Shown here one piece after another: positions 11,930 through 23,870 of a stretch of DNA of 64,000 nt (its first letter is position 1; each line of letters begins with the position of its first letter). The position numbers were made by a program, and so were the translations under genes. This stretch comes from Margaritifera margaritifera. Taxonomy: Eukaryota > Mollusca > Bivalvia > Unionida > Margaritiferidae. The notes under the pieces were generated by a model. It was not told the origin of the DNA and ran no database searches. It saw only the letters and a program-made list of their open reading frames with translations. The stretch spans positions 2,563,501-2,627,500 of the forward strand of contig JAQPZY010001665.1 in NCBI GenBank assembly GCA_029931535.1. The letters run 5' to 3'.

Positions 11930-12815
11930 GTGCATTGATAATGTCAGGGTTGAGTGTGATATATTATATTTTTGTAATTAAATATGGGGAAGTATTGATC
12001 GTACGATAATTGAGTGTGATATGTTATAATATTAAATCGAATAGAGAAGTATTGATCGTACGATAATTGAGTGTGATATGTTATAATATAAAATTGAATT
12101 GAGAAGTATTAATTGTGCGTGGATTGATTGTAATATCTTGTAATATTAAACTGAATTGAGAAGTATCAATTGTGCGTGGATTGATTGTAATATCTTGTAA
12201 TATTAAACTGAATTGAGAAGTATTAATTGTGCGTGGATTGATTGTAATATCTTGTAATATTAAATTGAATTGAGAAGTATTAATTGTGCGTGGATTGATT
12301 GTAATATCTTGTAATATTAAATTGAATTGAGAAGTATTAATTGTGCGTGGATTGATTGTAATATCTTGTAATATTAAATTGAATTGAGAAGTATTAATTG
12401 TGCGTGGATTGATTGTAATATCTTGTAATATTAAACTGAATTGAGAAGTATTAATTGTGCGTGGATTGATTGTAATATCTTGTAATATTAAATTGAATTG
12501 AGAAGTATTAATTGTGCGTGGATTGATTGTAATATCTTGTAATATTAAATTGAATTGAGAAGTATTAATTGTGCGTGGATTGATTGTAATATCTTGTAAT
12601 ATTAAATTGAATTGCGAAGTATTAATTGTGCGTGGATTGATTGTAATATCTTGTAATATTAAATTGAATTGAGAAGTATTAATTATGCGAGGACTGATTT
12701 TGGTATCTTATATTATTACATTTAATTTGCTTGTATTGATTATGCGTAGATTGAGTGATATTTTATAACATTAAATGGAATTGAGGAATACTGATATCGC
12801 TGGAATGAGTGTGAT
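11930..12815. repeat. 57-bp satellite array, about 15 copies
   Basis: The central copies (12060-12690) are nearly identical. Each contains TTGTGCGTGGATTG and ATCTTGTAATATTAAA, with the CG of GTGCGTGG recurring every 57 bp (12118, 12175, 12232 and on). Both flanks carry diverged copies (GATCGTACGATAATTGAG on the left), so homogenisation is strongest in the middle. No coding potential. Confidence 0.95.
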
Positions 12816-13384
12816 ATTTCGTAGCTGTCTTATAACCACAAGGAAATAATTAGAAGAAAAGCACATCAACAGGAAGTTAAAGTACATGTAATGATGCTGC
12901 GATAATTCCTTGAATTGTTGAAACCTGTGAAGAAAATGTAATGTTGTGCAGAGTCAATACAAAAGCCTGACAATTCCGATACAATTAATTGCTCGTGCAG
13001 TTCATTGACATTAAAGAAAAGATCTGCAACATGACGGATAAGTTATATGGAAATAAAGATTAACCTAATTTTTATGACACTGTGTCCCTAATTGATGATG
13101 TTTCTATGACACTGTGTCCCTAATTGATGATGTTTCTATGGCACTTGTTATTTAAAAGAGCCTCCAGTTACTATGTATAAGATCTTCATCTTCCAAGTCA
13201 TCAAATGTGTGAATACAGTTCTAATGATTATAAACTCTGATATTTAATGACAGTCCCCTTCTATATCGAAGATATCAAGACTTTTGAAAGGTCTGAGCTA
13301 TATCAGAGATGGCATTTTTCTTGTAAATATGTTAAGTATCGTATTATGTGCAATAAGAACAGGTCATGACATAAAACACCTGAA

Positions 13385-13630
13385 ACAGGTGGACAGAACA
13401 GAGGCGAATCGGGTGGAGATGGGAACGGGTTGAAACGACCGAAATGTTTTTCAGAGTATGTATTCTTTACATTTAAATGGTTAAAAGTATGCCCTGGAAA
13501 CACTTAAAACGCAGAAACTTCCGAGGGCTTTCCCCTTTAGGCCCCCACTGAGGCTTACGTACCGGAGATACCTCGACTACTTGTTTGCGACTCCAACCCA
13601 CCCCCAAACGTTATTTCGGATCCGCCACTG
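13385..13630 (+). repeat. Interspersed repeat ending GGATCCGCC, copy 1
   Basis: A segment with an A/T-rich middle (a TTTACA...TGGTTA word), then GGCCCCCACTGAGGC, then CGGATCCGCC at the 3' end. It shares its order of words with the segments at 30190-30450 and 32810-33005. The three are diverged copies of one interspersed family of unknown class. Confidence 0.55.
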
Positions 13631-13639
13631 CAGAAGTTC

Positions 13640-16600
13640 TTTGTGACCTATCTTGTTTGAATCTCAGATCACGTACTAAGTTTTCTCCCAATACCCTGAA
13701 TATTGATTCTAAGGCCATTTCAGAAACAGCACACAAGTTATCTGGAATTTAGATTAAAGTTAAGCATAATACGATGCCACAAACTGCACTTAAATCAGTG
13801 TAAATAAATTGAAAACTTAAATAATAATGGAGGTAGATTTGTATGTTAAATAAACAATGTTCAAACAATACTGAAGACTGAGGGTGTTATTCTTATGACA
13901 GAGGATCAACTAGGACAAAATACATACTAGTCCTTTGTTTTTGGATTATCTCGGGTCATGTGGCTCTCAGGTGTCAAGTTAAGAAGGGAGATGTTTAAGC
14001 TTAGAGAAATTCTACCCCTCCAAAAAAAAAAAAAAAGCAAAAAACAACAACAACAACAAAAACAAAACAAATCAACACGAAAAACATCACAGCATGAAAG
14101 TTTAACATGATATCAGTCTCTATCTCAATGATTGTTTGTTGCTATGACAAAGATAAATTAATTTGTTCTAATCCACTGGCAGCTTAATCCTCCTTTGAAT
14201 GATATAGCCTGAACAAGTTCCATAAAATAACATGACAAGGGAAAGGAGAAGACGACAGAATTTGCCTGTATCGTAGATGAATTAACCAAAGTTTACAAAT
14301 TTTTAGAACATTTATTTCTCTTCTTTTTTGCACATGGTGACCAGAAAATAAACTTTATGTATTTTTACACCGACATTCACAAATCGTTCTGCATAGTCAA
14401 TGGATTCTGTAGTATTGACATCAGAGAATAAGTTATGTCTAGCCTTTTAAATGTTCAACAATTAACAATGAATTTGAGAAGAAACAGATATTAAACTAAT
14501 ATACAGTAAGTACTACATGTCATCATTGCTACAGTCAGGAACTCCTTTGGTCTTTGCTCCACCCAACATTGTGTGTATAGGTATTTATCGTATCTGGGAC
14601 TATAAAAATGTTTTGATGCTTAACTATATTTTAGTCTAAAGTGTGCATACGGAACCTGACAGATAGTAACTTTTACATGTTTTCATGACATTAGAACTTT
14701 ATCCTTAAATTCAGACATGTATACATACGTATTGGATGTATAGGTATTGCAGAAAGAAAACGATCAGTTTTTAGTTACCGAAAATGTTTAGTTCAACATA
14801 TTAGAAAATCGATCGGTATCCTTATGCCCACAGCAAGCTAATATTTTTCATGTGTTATTTTTTTTTAAGGAATCCACAGTCCTTCCGAAGTTTTTTTTTT
14901 TTTTTTTTCTCACTGTGCATGCCTGCGAATATGTGAAAAAAAAACGTATAGTCAGAATTTAATCGAAATTCAGCTAGTAAATTTCCACGAATATACATCC
15001 AGGCTCAAGGTCAAACCACCTTAATTAACTAGCTTAGTCAGCCTTACCTAAACCACCGGTCGTACAATGGCACAGGTATGTAATCAAAATACTTATGTCG
15101 TCCCACGCATACCACATTACTCACGTGATTTCTTCAGAGGAAATCAAACGAAGGGTCGAGGGTCGGCGGTAATTTGCGAGATACAAAATTTAATATTGAC
15201 TCTTGTCAAGAGGATTAACTACATATACTATAGTTCCACCTTCTTCCTGACCTTCCTTCCTTTCTTCCTTCCTTCTTCAGTTTTCTTTGTTTCCTTCCAA
15301 TCTCCTTCTTTCTTTCTTTCTTTCTTTCTTTCGCCCGCTTTCTGCCTTGCTTCTGGGGCCAGAATGACACAAGAATATATATCTCTCTCCTTGTCAGCCC
15401 GGGTCGGCTGCCGTGGTGTGTCCTTGGGAAAAGCACTTGGCTTCCATTTCCGAAGCATGATATAGCCAATAATTATTAAAAGTGGAATTAAAAACCAACA
15501 AAATACAACTCTGCCTCACCAAATATTTGTCATGCCACCGAGTCTTCCATTAACTTACAGCACCTGGTTTGTAAATACACTGCGTCTTTCTTTCTTTATT
15601 TATTTAGGATTATACAAGTGTTTTTACATTTGTTAAAGATATGAAAATCTACTGATGGAATTTATATTTGATTTGTGCTACTTATAATGAAATATTGCGA
15701 TGTAAGGGAAACCGCCGAGTTGATTCAAAATTTGTGCTTATTAAAATCAACGGTATATACTTTCTGTACTCGCGTATTCAAACAACATAGAGCCTGATCT
15801 GCCGGCGCATTATGCGATGGCAGATCATGGTCTACGTTGTTTGTTCTACTTATTGCTCCTAACAACTTGTACAGACTCTGCAGTTTGCAGTTGGACTCGA
15901 CTTATAAGCAAGTACAGACGGTATAATTTTCTAAACCACTTTGCTCTTTTTTGTTGTCTGTAATAAAAGAATAAAATGTATACTGGTATATAAAAGAGGC
16001 ATTTTAAAATGTGAATACCTTTGTTCAATTTATACATTTTCCCCATTTTAAAAAGAAATAAGAACTCAGATTTGGAGATAATTTTTTTGACTATTTAATT
16101 TTATGTTGTAATTTTTTTTTCAAATACAAATTGTTGAAAATACATTAAGATGTACATAACCCATTTGTCTTTCTATTTATGCAGTTTAAAGTGAATTTAC
16201 GACTGTACTTCGGAATTAAAACGAGAAACAAAAAAATATCCTCTTTATCACAAGACCAAATTTCACTTTCGTAAACATCTTCCATAGGTATTAAAGAGTC
16301 AGGTCAATAGTCCCAGAAAACATGTACCCTGCTTGTGTCTTTTTGTGATGGTCCTTTGATCTCAAGAGCTAAAGCTGTAAGTGTGGTTCTCATTTACATA
16401 TCAGTAGGGAGTCAGACATAGGTCCAGAAAGGGATTAGATACCAACCCATGTGTAATTCTAGTCCCAGCTTCTTTTGTGGTTTGCTCGTTTGTTAGTTCA
16501 TCAGCTTTTCCTTCTTATCTTCTTTATTTCTTTCTTTCTTTAGCTTCTTGTTTCATGTTTTGCTGGTTCGTTTTGTGGTTCGATCGGTAGGCACATGGGT

Positions 16601-17330
16601 ATCCCAATATCCTGCTCACGGAGAGTACTTAGAAAAGTTTACGCAGATTGAAAATGTTACGACTCTAGGTCTTAAAAATAAGTAACAGAAAGAAAGTGAA
16701 ACCAGCAATGTATGTAATATCAACAAGCAATCTATTTCCCTATAATACAAAGTGAAATTCAAAAGATACTTACAATATTATGAATCAAATTCCAAATAAT
16801 CCTAAATGTCCTAATCACAAGTCCAAGAATATAGAATATTCCGAATGAGTTCCAATAGTCTTGAATGTCATGATATACCACAATGATACAATCCAGAATG
16901 TCTTTGAATAAGTTCACAAAAGTTCAAAGTAATGTATTAATTCAAAATTAAATGAGCACTTAGTAATTCCAATGAATGTTTAAATAAATAATTCCTCTCG
17001 AATGATATCTGACTTTAATGGCAAAATGTAAAATCTGATCACAAATGGATTCGCACAGACTGATCTAAAACGGGAATTAAATTAATGTGTATCAAGTCTC
17101 TATTATATACCTATTTTTTTTATAGCCCACGTCATAAAAGGACGCGAGTCATTCTATGGAGAAAAACAAAAAAAAAACAAAAAAAAACCAGCCGTATAGC
17201 ACATCCTGTTGACAAGTGACCGTATTTTAAAGTACAAATAAGTACATCCTTACCATAATGGACAAAGTTAAGCACACATTATAGATTCAATATACATAAC
17301 AAAAAGTACTAGGTGAGATCATGGATTTGA
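13640..17330. other. Gene-free intergenic stretch
   Basis: No exon was recognised. It holds homopolymer A/T tracts, a (TTCC/TTTC)n pyrimidine block at 15239-15333 whose complement produces a spurious Lys/Glu-rich open frame, and a SINE tail at 15405-15520. The remainder is unremarkable AT-rich DNA. Confidence 0.45.
15405..15520 (+). mobile_element. SINE 3' tail, copy A
   Basis: GTGTCCTTGGGAAAAGCACTT, followed by a TTCC word, then CATGATATAGCCAATA, then an A-rich tail with AACCAACAAAA. The same ordered words occur at 43925-44035, so this is an interspersed family. The tRNA-like head is not clear in this copy. Confidence 0.6.
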
Positions 17331-17340
17331 TTAATATTTC

Positions 17341-17705
17341 GTCTATATATTGTGTATATAACAAGTGTGTGAGCATGTTATGCTGGAGTCTATATATTGT
17401 GTATATAACAAGTGTGTGAGCATGTTATGCTGGAGTCTATGTATTGTGTATATACCAAGTGTGTGAGCATGTTATGCTGGAGTCTATATATTGTGTATAT
17501 AACAAGTGTGTGAGCATGTTATGCTGGAGTCTATATATTGTGTATATAACAAGTGTGTGAGCATGTTATGCTGGAGTCTATATATTGTGTATATAACAAG
17601 TGTGTGAGCATGTTATGCTGGAGTCTATGTATTGTGTATATAACAAGTGTGTGAGCATGTTATGCTGGAGTCTATGTATTGTGTATATACCTTCTATGTA
17701 TGTTT
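17341..17705. repeat. 47-bp minisatellite, about 7.7 copies
   Basis: Copies begin at 17341, 17388, 17435 and so on every 47 bp (GTCTATATATTGTGTATATA then GTGTGAGCATGTTATGCTGG). Diverged units continue at 17695-17755 and again at 17872-17910, on either side of an inserted MITE. Confidence 0.95.
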
Positions 17706-17755
17706 CCAACCTTCTCTGTGAGAATTTTATGATGGCGTCTATGTATTGTTTATAT

Positions 17756-17871
17756 CAGTGGTGTCAAACTCATTTGCTATGGCGGGTCAGATTTGATATA
17801 AATAATAATAAATAGTAATAAATAATAATAATAAATAATGAGTATGGCGGGCCGTATTTTTGACACCCCTG
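17756..17871. mobile_element. hAT-type MITE (116 bp) inserted in the 47-bp minisatellite
   Basis: The ends are CAGTGGTGTCAAA and, reverse-complemented, CAGGGGTGTCAAA; the inner arms share TATGGCGGGYC. The CAGGGGTGTCAAAC end is characteristic of hAT (Charlie-like) elements. The flanking 8-bp duplications are GTTTATAT (17748-17755) and GTTTATAA (17872-17879), 7 of 8 identical. The middle is an (AAT)n-like microsatellite. Minisatellite sequence resumes on the far side. Confidence 0.85.
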
Positions 17872-17909
17872 GTTTATAAACCTTCTCTATGAGCATGTTA
17901 TGCTGGTGA

Positions 17910-18995
17910 GTATTAAGGAATCTTGATTTAATCTTGGATCTTCCTCTCACACTTTATTTTCTTTCATACCCAAACCATTATAGGACTGGAAATAGTTCAT
18001 GGACACATGGAACAATTCCTAGACACATATTTATGTTTAACACAACTGTAACATTTACCAGACACGTTATTACAGCGTGTTTCATAAAATGTCATATCGT
18101 AGCCCCTTCCAGGTACAAGTCTTCTTTGTTTTAGGGAAACAAACGTGCCATTACAGCAATAAGAGGCTGCAGTGTTATAACATGTGAACTCTGTTTAAAC
18201 TTGTTGTAACTTTCCAACTTGACTCATCTCTGTATGTGGACTCAGTGTTCAAGGTACCTTCCGTATATATAGTATTGATATGTCCAGTGTATTAGGTAAT
18301 TAACAAGTTTACTTATACCGCTATCACTATTATATGTATAGAACATTACCATCATTATTATAATAGACACTATCGTTAAGAAAGTCATCTTCCTAGACAT
18401 AGTAAACGCCATCATGGTCATCATCTCTGTCATCATTATCATCTTCGTTATCATTGTTATCATCACACAGTCAAATAATTTAATATATTTTTATCAGAGA
18501 ATGCTTAATGCAATACTGACATTGTATTCTATTTTTTTTTATCTTCTCAATGAACTGGTAATGGATACTGAATAGCTGAAAGATAGCTTTTTAACATCAT
18601 TGCATGCACATGTAGCCAATACTGTATTCTTAAATGCAAAACTCGAGAAAACCAGACAGAAGATACTAAAATGGCCCTGCGGACATTAGCATTTCAAATA
18701 TAGGGGATTTCAATAGATTGCACTTTAAATAACCCTAATTATTTGTCAGTATTGTACCATACTTCGTGACCGGCATTAGAATATCACTAAAATATAAAGA
18801 GAATGCAATTTTCACGGTTAAGTTTGTCAACAATAAATCACTCTTTCATCATGGTCAGCGCACAATTCAATTTCATCACGAAGACTGGCTAGTGCAAGGT
18901 CTTCTATTGAAAGCGCCCTTGTTTGGATCGTATGCTATCCCTAACATGTTAACAGCTTTTGCGTCCACACTTTTATGATATTAAATGTGATTTTC
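17910..18995. other. Gene-free stretch
   Basis: No gene or repeat family was recognised. A run of ATC/ATT trinucleotides at 18350-18470 yields a Met/Ile-rich minus-strand frame that is a simple-sequence artefact. Confidence 0.45.
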
Positions 18996-19001
18996 ATTTT
19001 C

Positions 19002-19186
19002 ATCTCTCTATCTTTCTTCTCTGCTCTCCATCATTACTAACTTTTTATCTCTCTATCTTTCTTCTCTGCTCTCCATCATTACTAACTTTTTATCTCTCTA
19101 TCTTTCTTCTCTGCTCTCCATCATTACTAACTTTTTATCTCTCTATCTTTCTTCTCTGCTCTCCATCATTACTAACTTTTTATCTC
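19002..19186. repeat. 45-bp minisatellite, 4 copies
   Basis: Four near-identical units (ATCTCTCTATCTTTCTTCTC then GCTCTCCATCATTACTAAC). Because 45 is a multiple of three, a repeating peptide frame arises on the plus strand; it is not evidence of a gene. Confidence 0.95.
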
Positions 19187-19274
19187 TGTTTATGTTCGCA
19201 TCTTACCATCACATCGCACGTAAGATTGGTTTTCTGTATTACTCCTGTAATTTATCACATTCGTTAGTAACAAG

Positions 19275-19983
19275 CACAGGGGCTCGTATTGTTGCTTACA
19301 ACTTATCTATCAGTCATACATGTACTATATAATACTACAAGGGAGGACACTTCTCTCCTTTCTGGCGCAACCTATTTAAGAATCGACGCTGATATTTCGA
19401 GCTACACATCGCGTGGCGTAATAAATTTGGAACCGATGTTTAGCTCAGGCATTCGACTTTTTACGCCTATACAAAGTTTGACCTACTACCACAACTTTAA
19501 GGAATGCCAGACCATTTTCCCACGCTACCTGTGACATGGCCATGATCGCGCCCGCTTAATATGCAAGTGCAACGAGCCGAATGGAATACGGCCCTCTCAT
19601 TAGTCGACCGAATATGACGTACTACGCCTACTGATTATCTAATTTTCAGTCAACCAATAAGGGGCCAGAATTCCATTCAGTGCGTTGTAGCTGCATATTA
19701 AGCGGGCGCGATCATGGCCATGTCGACCGGTAGCGTGGGAAAATGGTCTGGCATTCCTTAAAGGTGTGGTAGTAAGTCAAACTTTGTGTAGGCGTAAAAA
19801 GTGGAATGCCTGAGCTAAATATCGGTACCAAATTTATTACGCCACGCGATGTGTAGCTCGAAATATCAGCGTCGATTCTTAAATAGTTCGCGCGGGAAAG
19901 GAGAGAAGTGTCCTCCCTTGTAGTATTATATAGTACATGTATGACTGATAGATAAGTTGTAAGCAACAATACGAGCCCCTGTG
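19275..19983. mobile_element. Fold-back transposon, 709 bp, nearly full-length inverted repeat, perfect 8-bp TSD
   Basis: Both ends read CACAGGGGCTCGTATTG inward. The left arm (19275 to about 19615) is the inverted copy of the right arm (about 19645 to 19983), leaving a short central loop. GTAACAAG flanks both ends (19267-19274 and 19984-19991), a perfect 8-bp target duplication, which fits hAT-like or P-like integration. The open frames on opposite strands of the two arms encode the same peptide simply because the arms are mirror copies; there is no transposase motif. The element is therefore non-autonomous. Confidence 0.9.
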
Positions 19984-20273
19984 GTAACAAGTACCTTTTG
20001 CCGTTCATATAGGTATAAAATGATGCTATTTTTATACCAGTCCGTCGGGAGTATTTACTGATGATCACAAAGAAGAGATAAAATGGCGATGGAATGATTG
20101 GGGGGGGGGGAAACAAGGAACACGAGGAGGGAAATGGCAGCAAAGTACAGTAGATGATGAAGGTATTCATCTGAAAATGAAAGAAGGAATACCTTTTCTC
20201 CGTGCTCTACCTTTGACCTTGTACTAATCTTCTTGCTCTTCCTGTTTCAATGGAAATCTTTTCCCTCGTAGTG

Positions 20274-20278
<5 letters not shown>

Positions 20279-20352
<74 letters not shown>
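20279..20352. repeat. (CT)n microsatellite with short (GT)n end
   Basis: An uninterrupted CT run of about 66 bp followed by GTGTGTGT. Confidence 0.98.
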
Positions 20353-20715
20353 TACGCAGACACCAAAACGGTTAAACTATACGGGTCTTTGAACTAGGTT
20401 AGGTATTTGCGATCATCTCTTGGCTGCATTCTGTGAAGAAAATACAAAGGTTGAAATTTTGAGTAATGAGTCCAGGTTCGTCCCTAACTTAAGAACAAGG
20501 TCGGTCTAAGGTCATAACAGACTAGAAACGGTCATTCATGGACAGGATACAGTGCGAAAACGGTGTGTTCACAATCCGTTGATCCACAAGCTCAGTTTAT
20601 TTTGAGCCTTCCATTAGAATTTAAATTTCTTTATCTCTCTTTATTTCTGTTTCACTGGCGTAAATAAGCCAAGAAGTTGTTTTTCTGACATTACTGGCCA
20701 CAACTTGTAAAAAGT

Positions 20716-20756
<41 letters not shown>

Positions 20757-20763
20757 CAACAAT
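20716..20763. repeat. (AAT)n / (ACA)n microsatellite
   Basis: A run of AAT trinucleotides turning into ACA trinucleotides. Confidence 0.95.
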
Positions 20764-20853
20764 AGGTGGCAGAGAACAATTTGTTGGTCTGTGGTGACAC
20801 TAATGCATTACAAGGGTTCCACAGAACACTACGTCTTATGTGCAAAATCTTTA

Positions 20854-20855
<2 letters not shown>

Positions 20856-20952
<97 letters not shown>

Positions 20953-20953
20953 G
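20856..20953. repeat. Compound microsatellite (AT)n-(GA)n-(CAGA)n
   Basis: Three adjoining simple repeats with sharp junctions, about 98 bp together. Open frames through it are low-complexity artefacts. Confidence 0.97.
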
Positions 20954-21654
20954 AGTTACAAAATAGACACCAAACAGAACGGAAAGTGATATCCTTCGAT
21001 TATACAGGAAAATGCTTTACAAAATTAACATAATTTTTCAATACGAATAAATAATATCGTACAAGTTAGAGAATTTCACGGAGATTACGTCGACGCAATC
21101 GCCACTTCTGTTAGTTGATGTTATTTACACCGTAGGGCGATTTATTATTTATTTCATAATGAGATATTCAAATGTATAAGTGTGAGAAAACTGACATTGC
21201 CACAGTGACGATACCACTTTTGAAACTACTTTCTTTTCCCATTGAGGAAATATATCTGCCTTTATGTATATTATTAAAACTTGTATTTCCATATTTAGAC
21301 CTATTTAATTTTGCTTCTCCTTCGTCTTCTATTTCTCTCTTTCTCTCTCTCTCAGTATGAACAGATCTAAAAATAGGTCAAGACTATAGACCCTCTCATT
21401 TTTAATGTATGGTCTTTTTATATGTTGAATGAATAAATTTAGAAGGATAAGATTTTGCTTTTAGTTATATCTTTTCCAATCTTCTCAATCTGCAGGAATG
21501 CGAGTTTAATGTGTCCATTTATGCATAGGGAGTCAGTCACCGGTACATTTCCAAATAGACAATAGCGTTTTCAAGCTGTGGGAACGACTCTCAGTTGCCA
21601 GCTAATGTTGTAATATTATGATTCTGTCAGGTATTATTTTTCGTTTTCAGTATA

Positions 21655-22560
21655 AATTAGGTCACAGTGACTTACGTTTGTTGATGGTGGGTTACAGACT
21701 TTAAGATACATTTACATACTAATTTTCATGAGTATGTGTGAAATAGGCTCTAAGATATTGAGGGTGTAACAAGTTAAAATACAAAAGTCACTTAAGCATT
21801 CAAATTAGGTCACATTGATTTATTTTAGGTATGGCTAACCTACGATCGATCAATATACCAATTTTCGTATGTGTAGTCAATAAAGAGTCCAATATATTGA
21901 GGACGCAACGAATGACTAGCTGAAAATACATAAGTCACTCAAGAATTAAAATTATGTCACAGTGACCTAGTATTATGAGGCCTAGTTACTCGTCCTGAGA
22001 TGCATCCACAAACCAATTTTCATGAGTATAGGTGAAATAGGGTCTAATACATTTCGGTCCTAACGAACGGATAGCTGAAAATACAAAAGTTATTCAAGCG
22101 AGAAAAGTGGATCACAGTTATCTACTTTTGGCATGTTTGAGTTACTCTTTTTGACATGCATCCACTACCCATTTTCACGAGTGTTTGTGAAATAGTCTAC
22201 GATATTAAGGACATAACGAACCAATAGCTGAATATACAAAAATAATTCAACCATGAACAGTATGTCACAGTGGCCTACGTTTGGTATTGTTGAGTTACTC
22301 TTGTTGACATGCATCCACATACAAGTTTTCATGAGTGTAGTTCAAACAGTGTCCAAGATAGTAAGTACGTAACGAACATATGGCTGAAAATACAGAAATC
22401 ACTCGAACGTGAAAGTTAGGTCATAATGACCTGGTTTTGGTATGACATATTTACTCTTCTTGAGATGCATCAACGTGCCAATTTTCATGAGAGTACGTGA
22501 ATTAGTGTCCAAGATACTGAGAGTGTAAGGAACGTACGAACGAACGAACACGAACGTTGG
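21655..22560. repeat. Degenerate ~148-bp repeat array, about 6 copies, carrying AGGTCA-NNN-TGACCT words
   Basis: Each unit has a GTCACAGTGACCT-like start, a TTACTC...GATGCATCCAC middle, AATTTTCATGAGTRTRTGTGAAATAG, then an AACGAACGGATAGCTGAAAATACAAAAGT end. Units recur near 21659, 21805, 21955, 22110, 22265 and 22425. The last ends in a GAACGAACGAAC run. Similar isolated words occur near 9247, 49465 and 55849, so the family is interspersed. No coding sequence. Confidence 0.8.
22428..22442. promoter_or_regulatory. Perfect palindromic nuclear-receptor (ERE-type) word inside the repeat
   Basis: AGGTCATAATGACCT is two perfect inverted AGGTCA half-sites with a 3-bp spacer. It lies at the conserved start of a repeat unit. 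Binding in vivo is unknown. Confidence 0.4.
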
Positions 22561-22963
22561 CGAGGATAAACATGCTTATATTGTTGTACAACAATAATTA
22601 TTTTCGATACAGAAGATAAGTTGTACGTATTATATGCTGAAAAAATTATAGAGTATTCTGAGAAAAGAGAAACAAAGTTCATCAAATTATATATTACTGT
22701 ATGTTAGGTTATGAGTATATGGAAGATGGATTTTCCACTTAACAATATTTATTTTCCGGGTAGTAATTACTCGCTTCGTTTGACATACTTAGCCAAATTA
22801 CACACAATTGTCACATTACAAATTTCAAGCAACTAACAAAGTTTACGTAAATAAATGAAAGAAGAAAACGCAGAAGTTGATTTCGTTTAGTGTCTCCACC
22901 AATACAGATCTACGTCTCTCAAAGAGTGCGCAAGTTTGTAGTTTCCAGCGTAGACAGTGGTCA

Positions 22964-22971
<8 letters not shown>

Positions 22972-23028
<57 letters not shown>
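22972..23028. repeat. (CT)n microsatellite
   Basis: An uninterrupted CT run of about 57 bp. Confidence 0.97.
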
Positions 23029-23030
<2 letters not shown>

Positions 23031-23542
23031 TATTTACGTTTACTCCTAGAGCGCTAAATTCACAATTTGCATTGTATTTACTTTTTCCGCGAAAGTGATT
23101 CGTAGCGTGCGTTTATGCAATAATGGCACTGGTCGTTAGCTGTAAGTAATGAGATAGTCTGTAGCAATGATCTAACCACATCCGCGATTACTCACACAAC
23201 TTCATTCAAGATTGTATCGCTTTGTCAGGTAAACTCTTACCAGCAGATTTTCTTACTATAATGTCGACTAAAGACAATTTTCCCTAATAAAGTGGTGGAA
23301 ATATTCCCGTGAGAAAGTTCGAAAGGTTGAAAATCTGTTCATTGTCCTTGAAGAATGACTGTAGTTAGCATAAAAAAGTGGTTCACTCTGTTTATGTAAT
23401 AATAGTCTATAAATAGAATTCTACTGTATATATGTACAATGTTTACTATTATATAATTCCTAATGTCATATTGCACTAGGGATCTGATTTCATCCCAAAG
23501 ACATAATTTGTTCCTTTAATTTTAAGCTCTCTCTATCTCTCT

Positions 23543-23548
<6 letters not shown>

Positions 23549-23581
<33 letters not shown>
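23549..23581. repeat. (GT)n microsatellite
   Basis: A GT run of about 32 bp, preceded by a short CT-rich block. Confidence 0.95.
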
Positions 23582-23583
<2 letters not shown>

Positions 23584-23599
23584 ACAAAGTCTGTGTTGA

Positions 23600-23870
23600 G
23601 TTTTGAGTTTCAATACATTTCTGCCAACTCGCCTTCCTCAGTGGATACTGAATGTAAATAACTGGAAAGTGCAAGGCTGGATTGTTTACGTGACATCACC
23701 TTGAAGTTGTTTACATTCAGAATCCAATGATGAGGGCGAATTAGCCGAAACGTATGCAAACTCAAAAAGAATTTGTATACAGCGAAGTCTCTTTGAGGTT
23801 TCTAAATGTTTCGGCTATCACCCTCATCAGTTGATTATGAATGTAAACATCTGGATGGTGACGTCATGTA
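23600..23870. repeat. Inverted-repeat element with a third half-copy; GAAAC-type core
   Basis: The segment at 23602-23660 and the segment at 23710-23767 are imperfect inverted copies (GAGTTT...GAATGTAAA). A further copy of one arm lies at 23808-23856 in the orientation of the left arm. Read towards the GAAAC end, the arms carry TGATGAGGG...AGCCGAAAC, a word order reminiscent of Penelope-associated hammerhead sequences. Helix I does not form convincingly, so no ribozyme is called. Confidence 0.5.

Noticed and set aside
15215..15469. Lys/Glu-rich minus-strand open frame
   Set aside because: It is the complement of a pyrimidine simple repeat next to a SINE tail.
18242..18466. Met/Ile-rich minus-strand open frame
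   Set aside because: Produced by ATC/ATT trinucleotide runs; no conserved motif.
19289..20170. Two homologous genes on opposite strands
   Set aside because: The matching peptides come from the mirror-image arms of a fold-back transposon; a third copy at 26572-26901 has the same origin.
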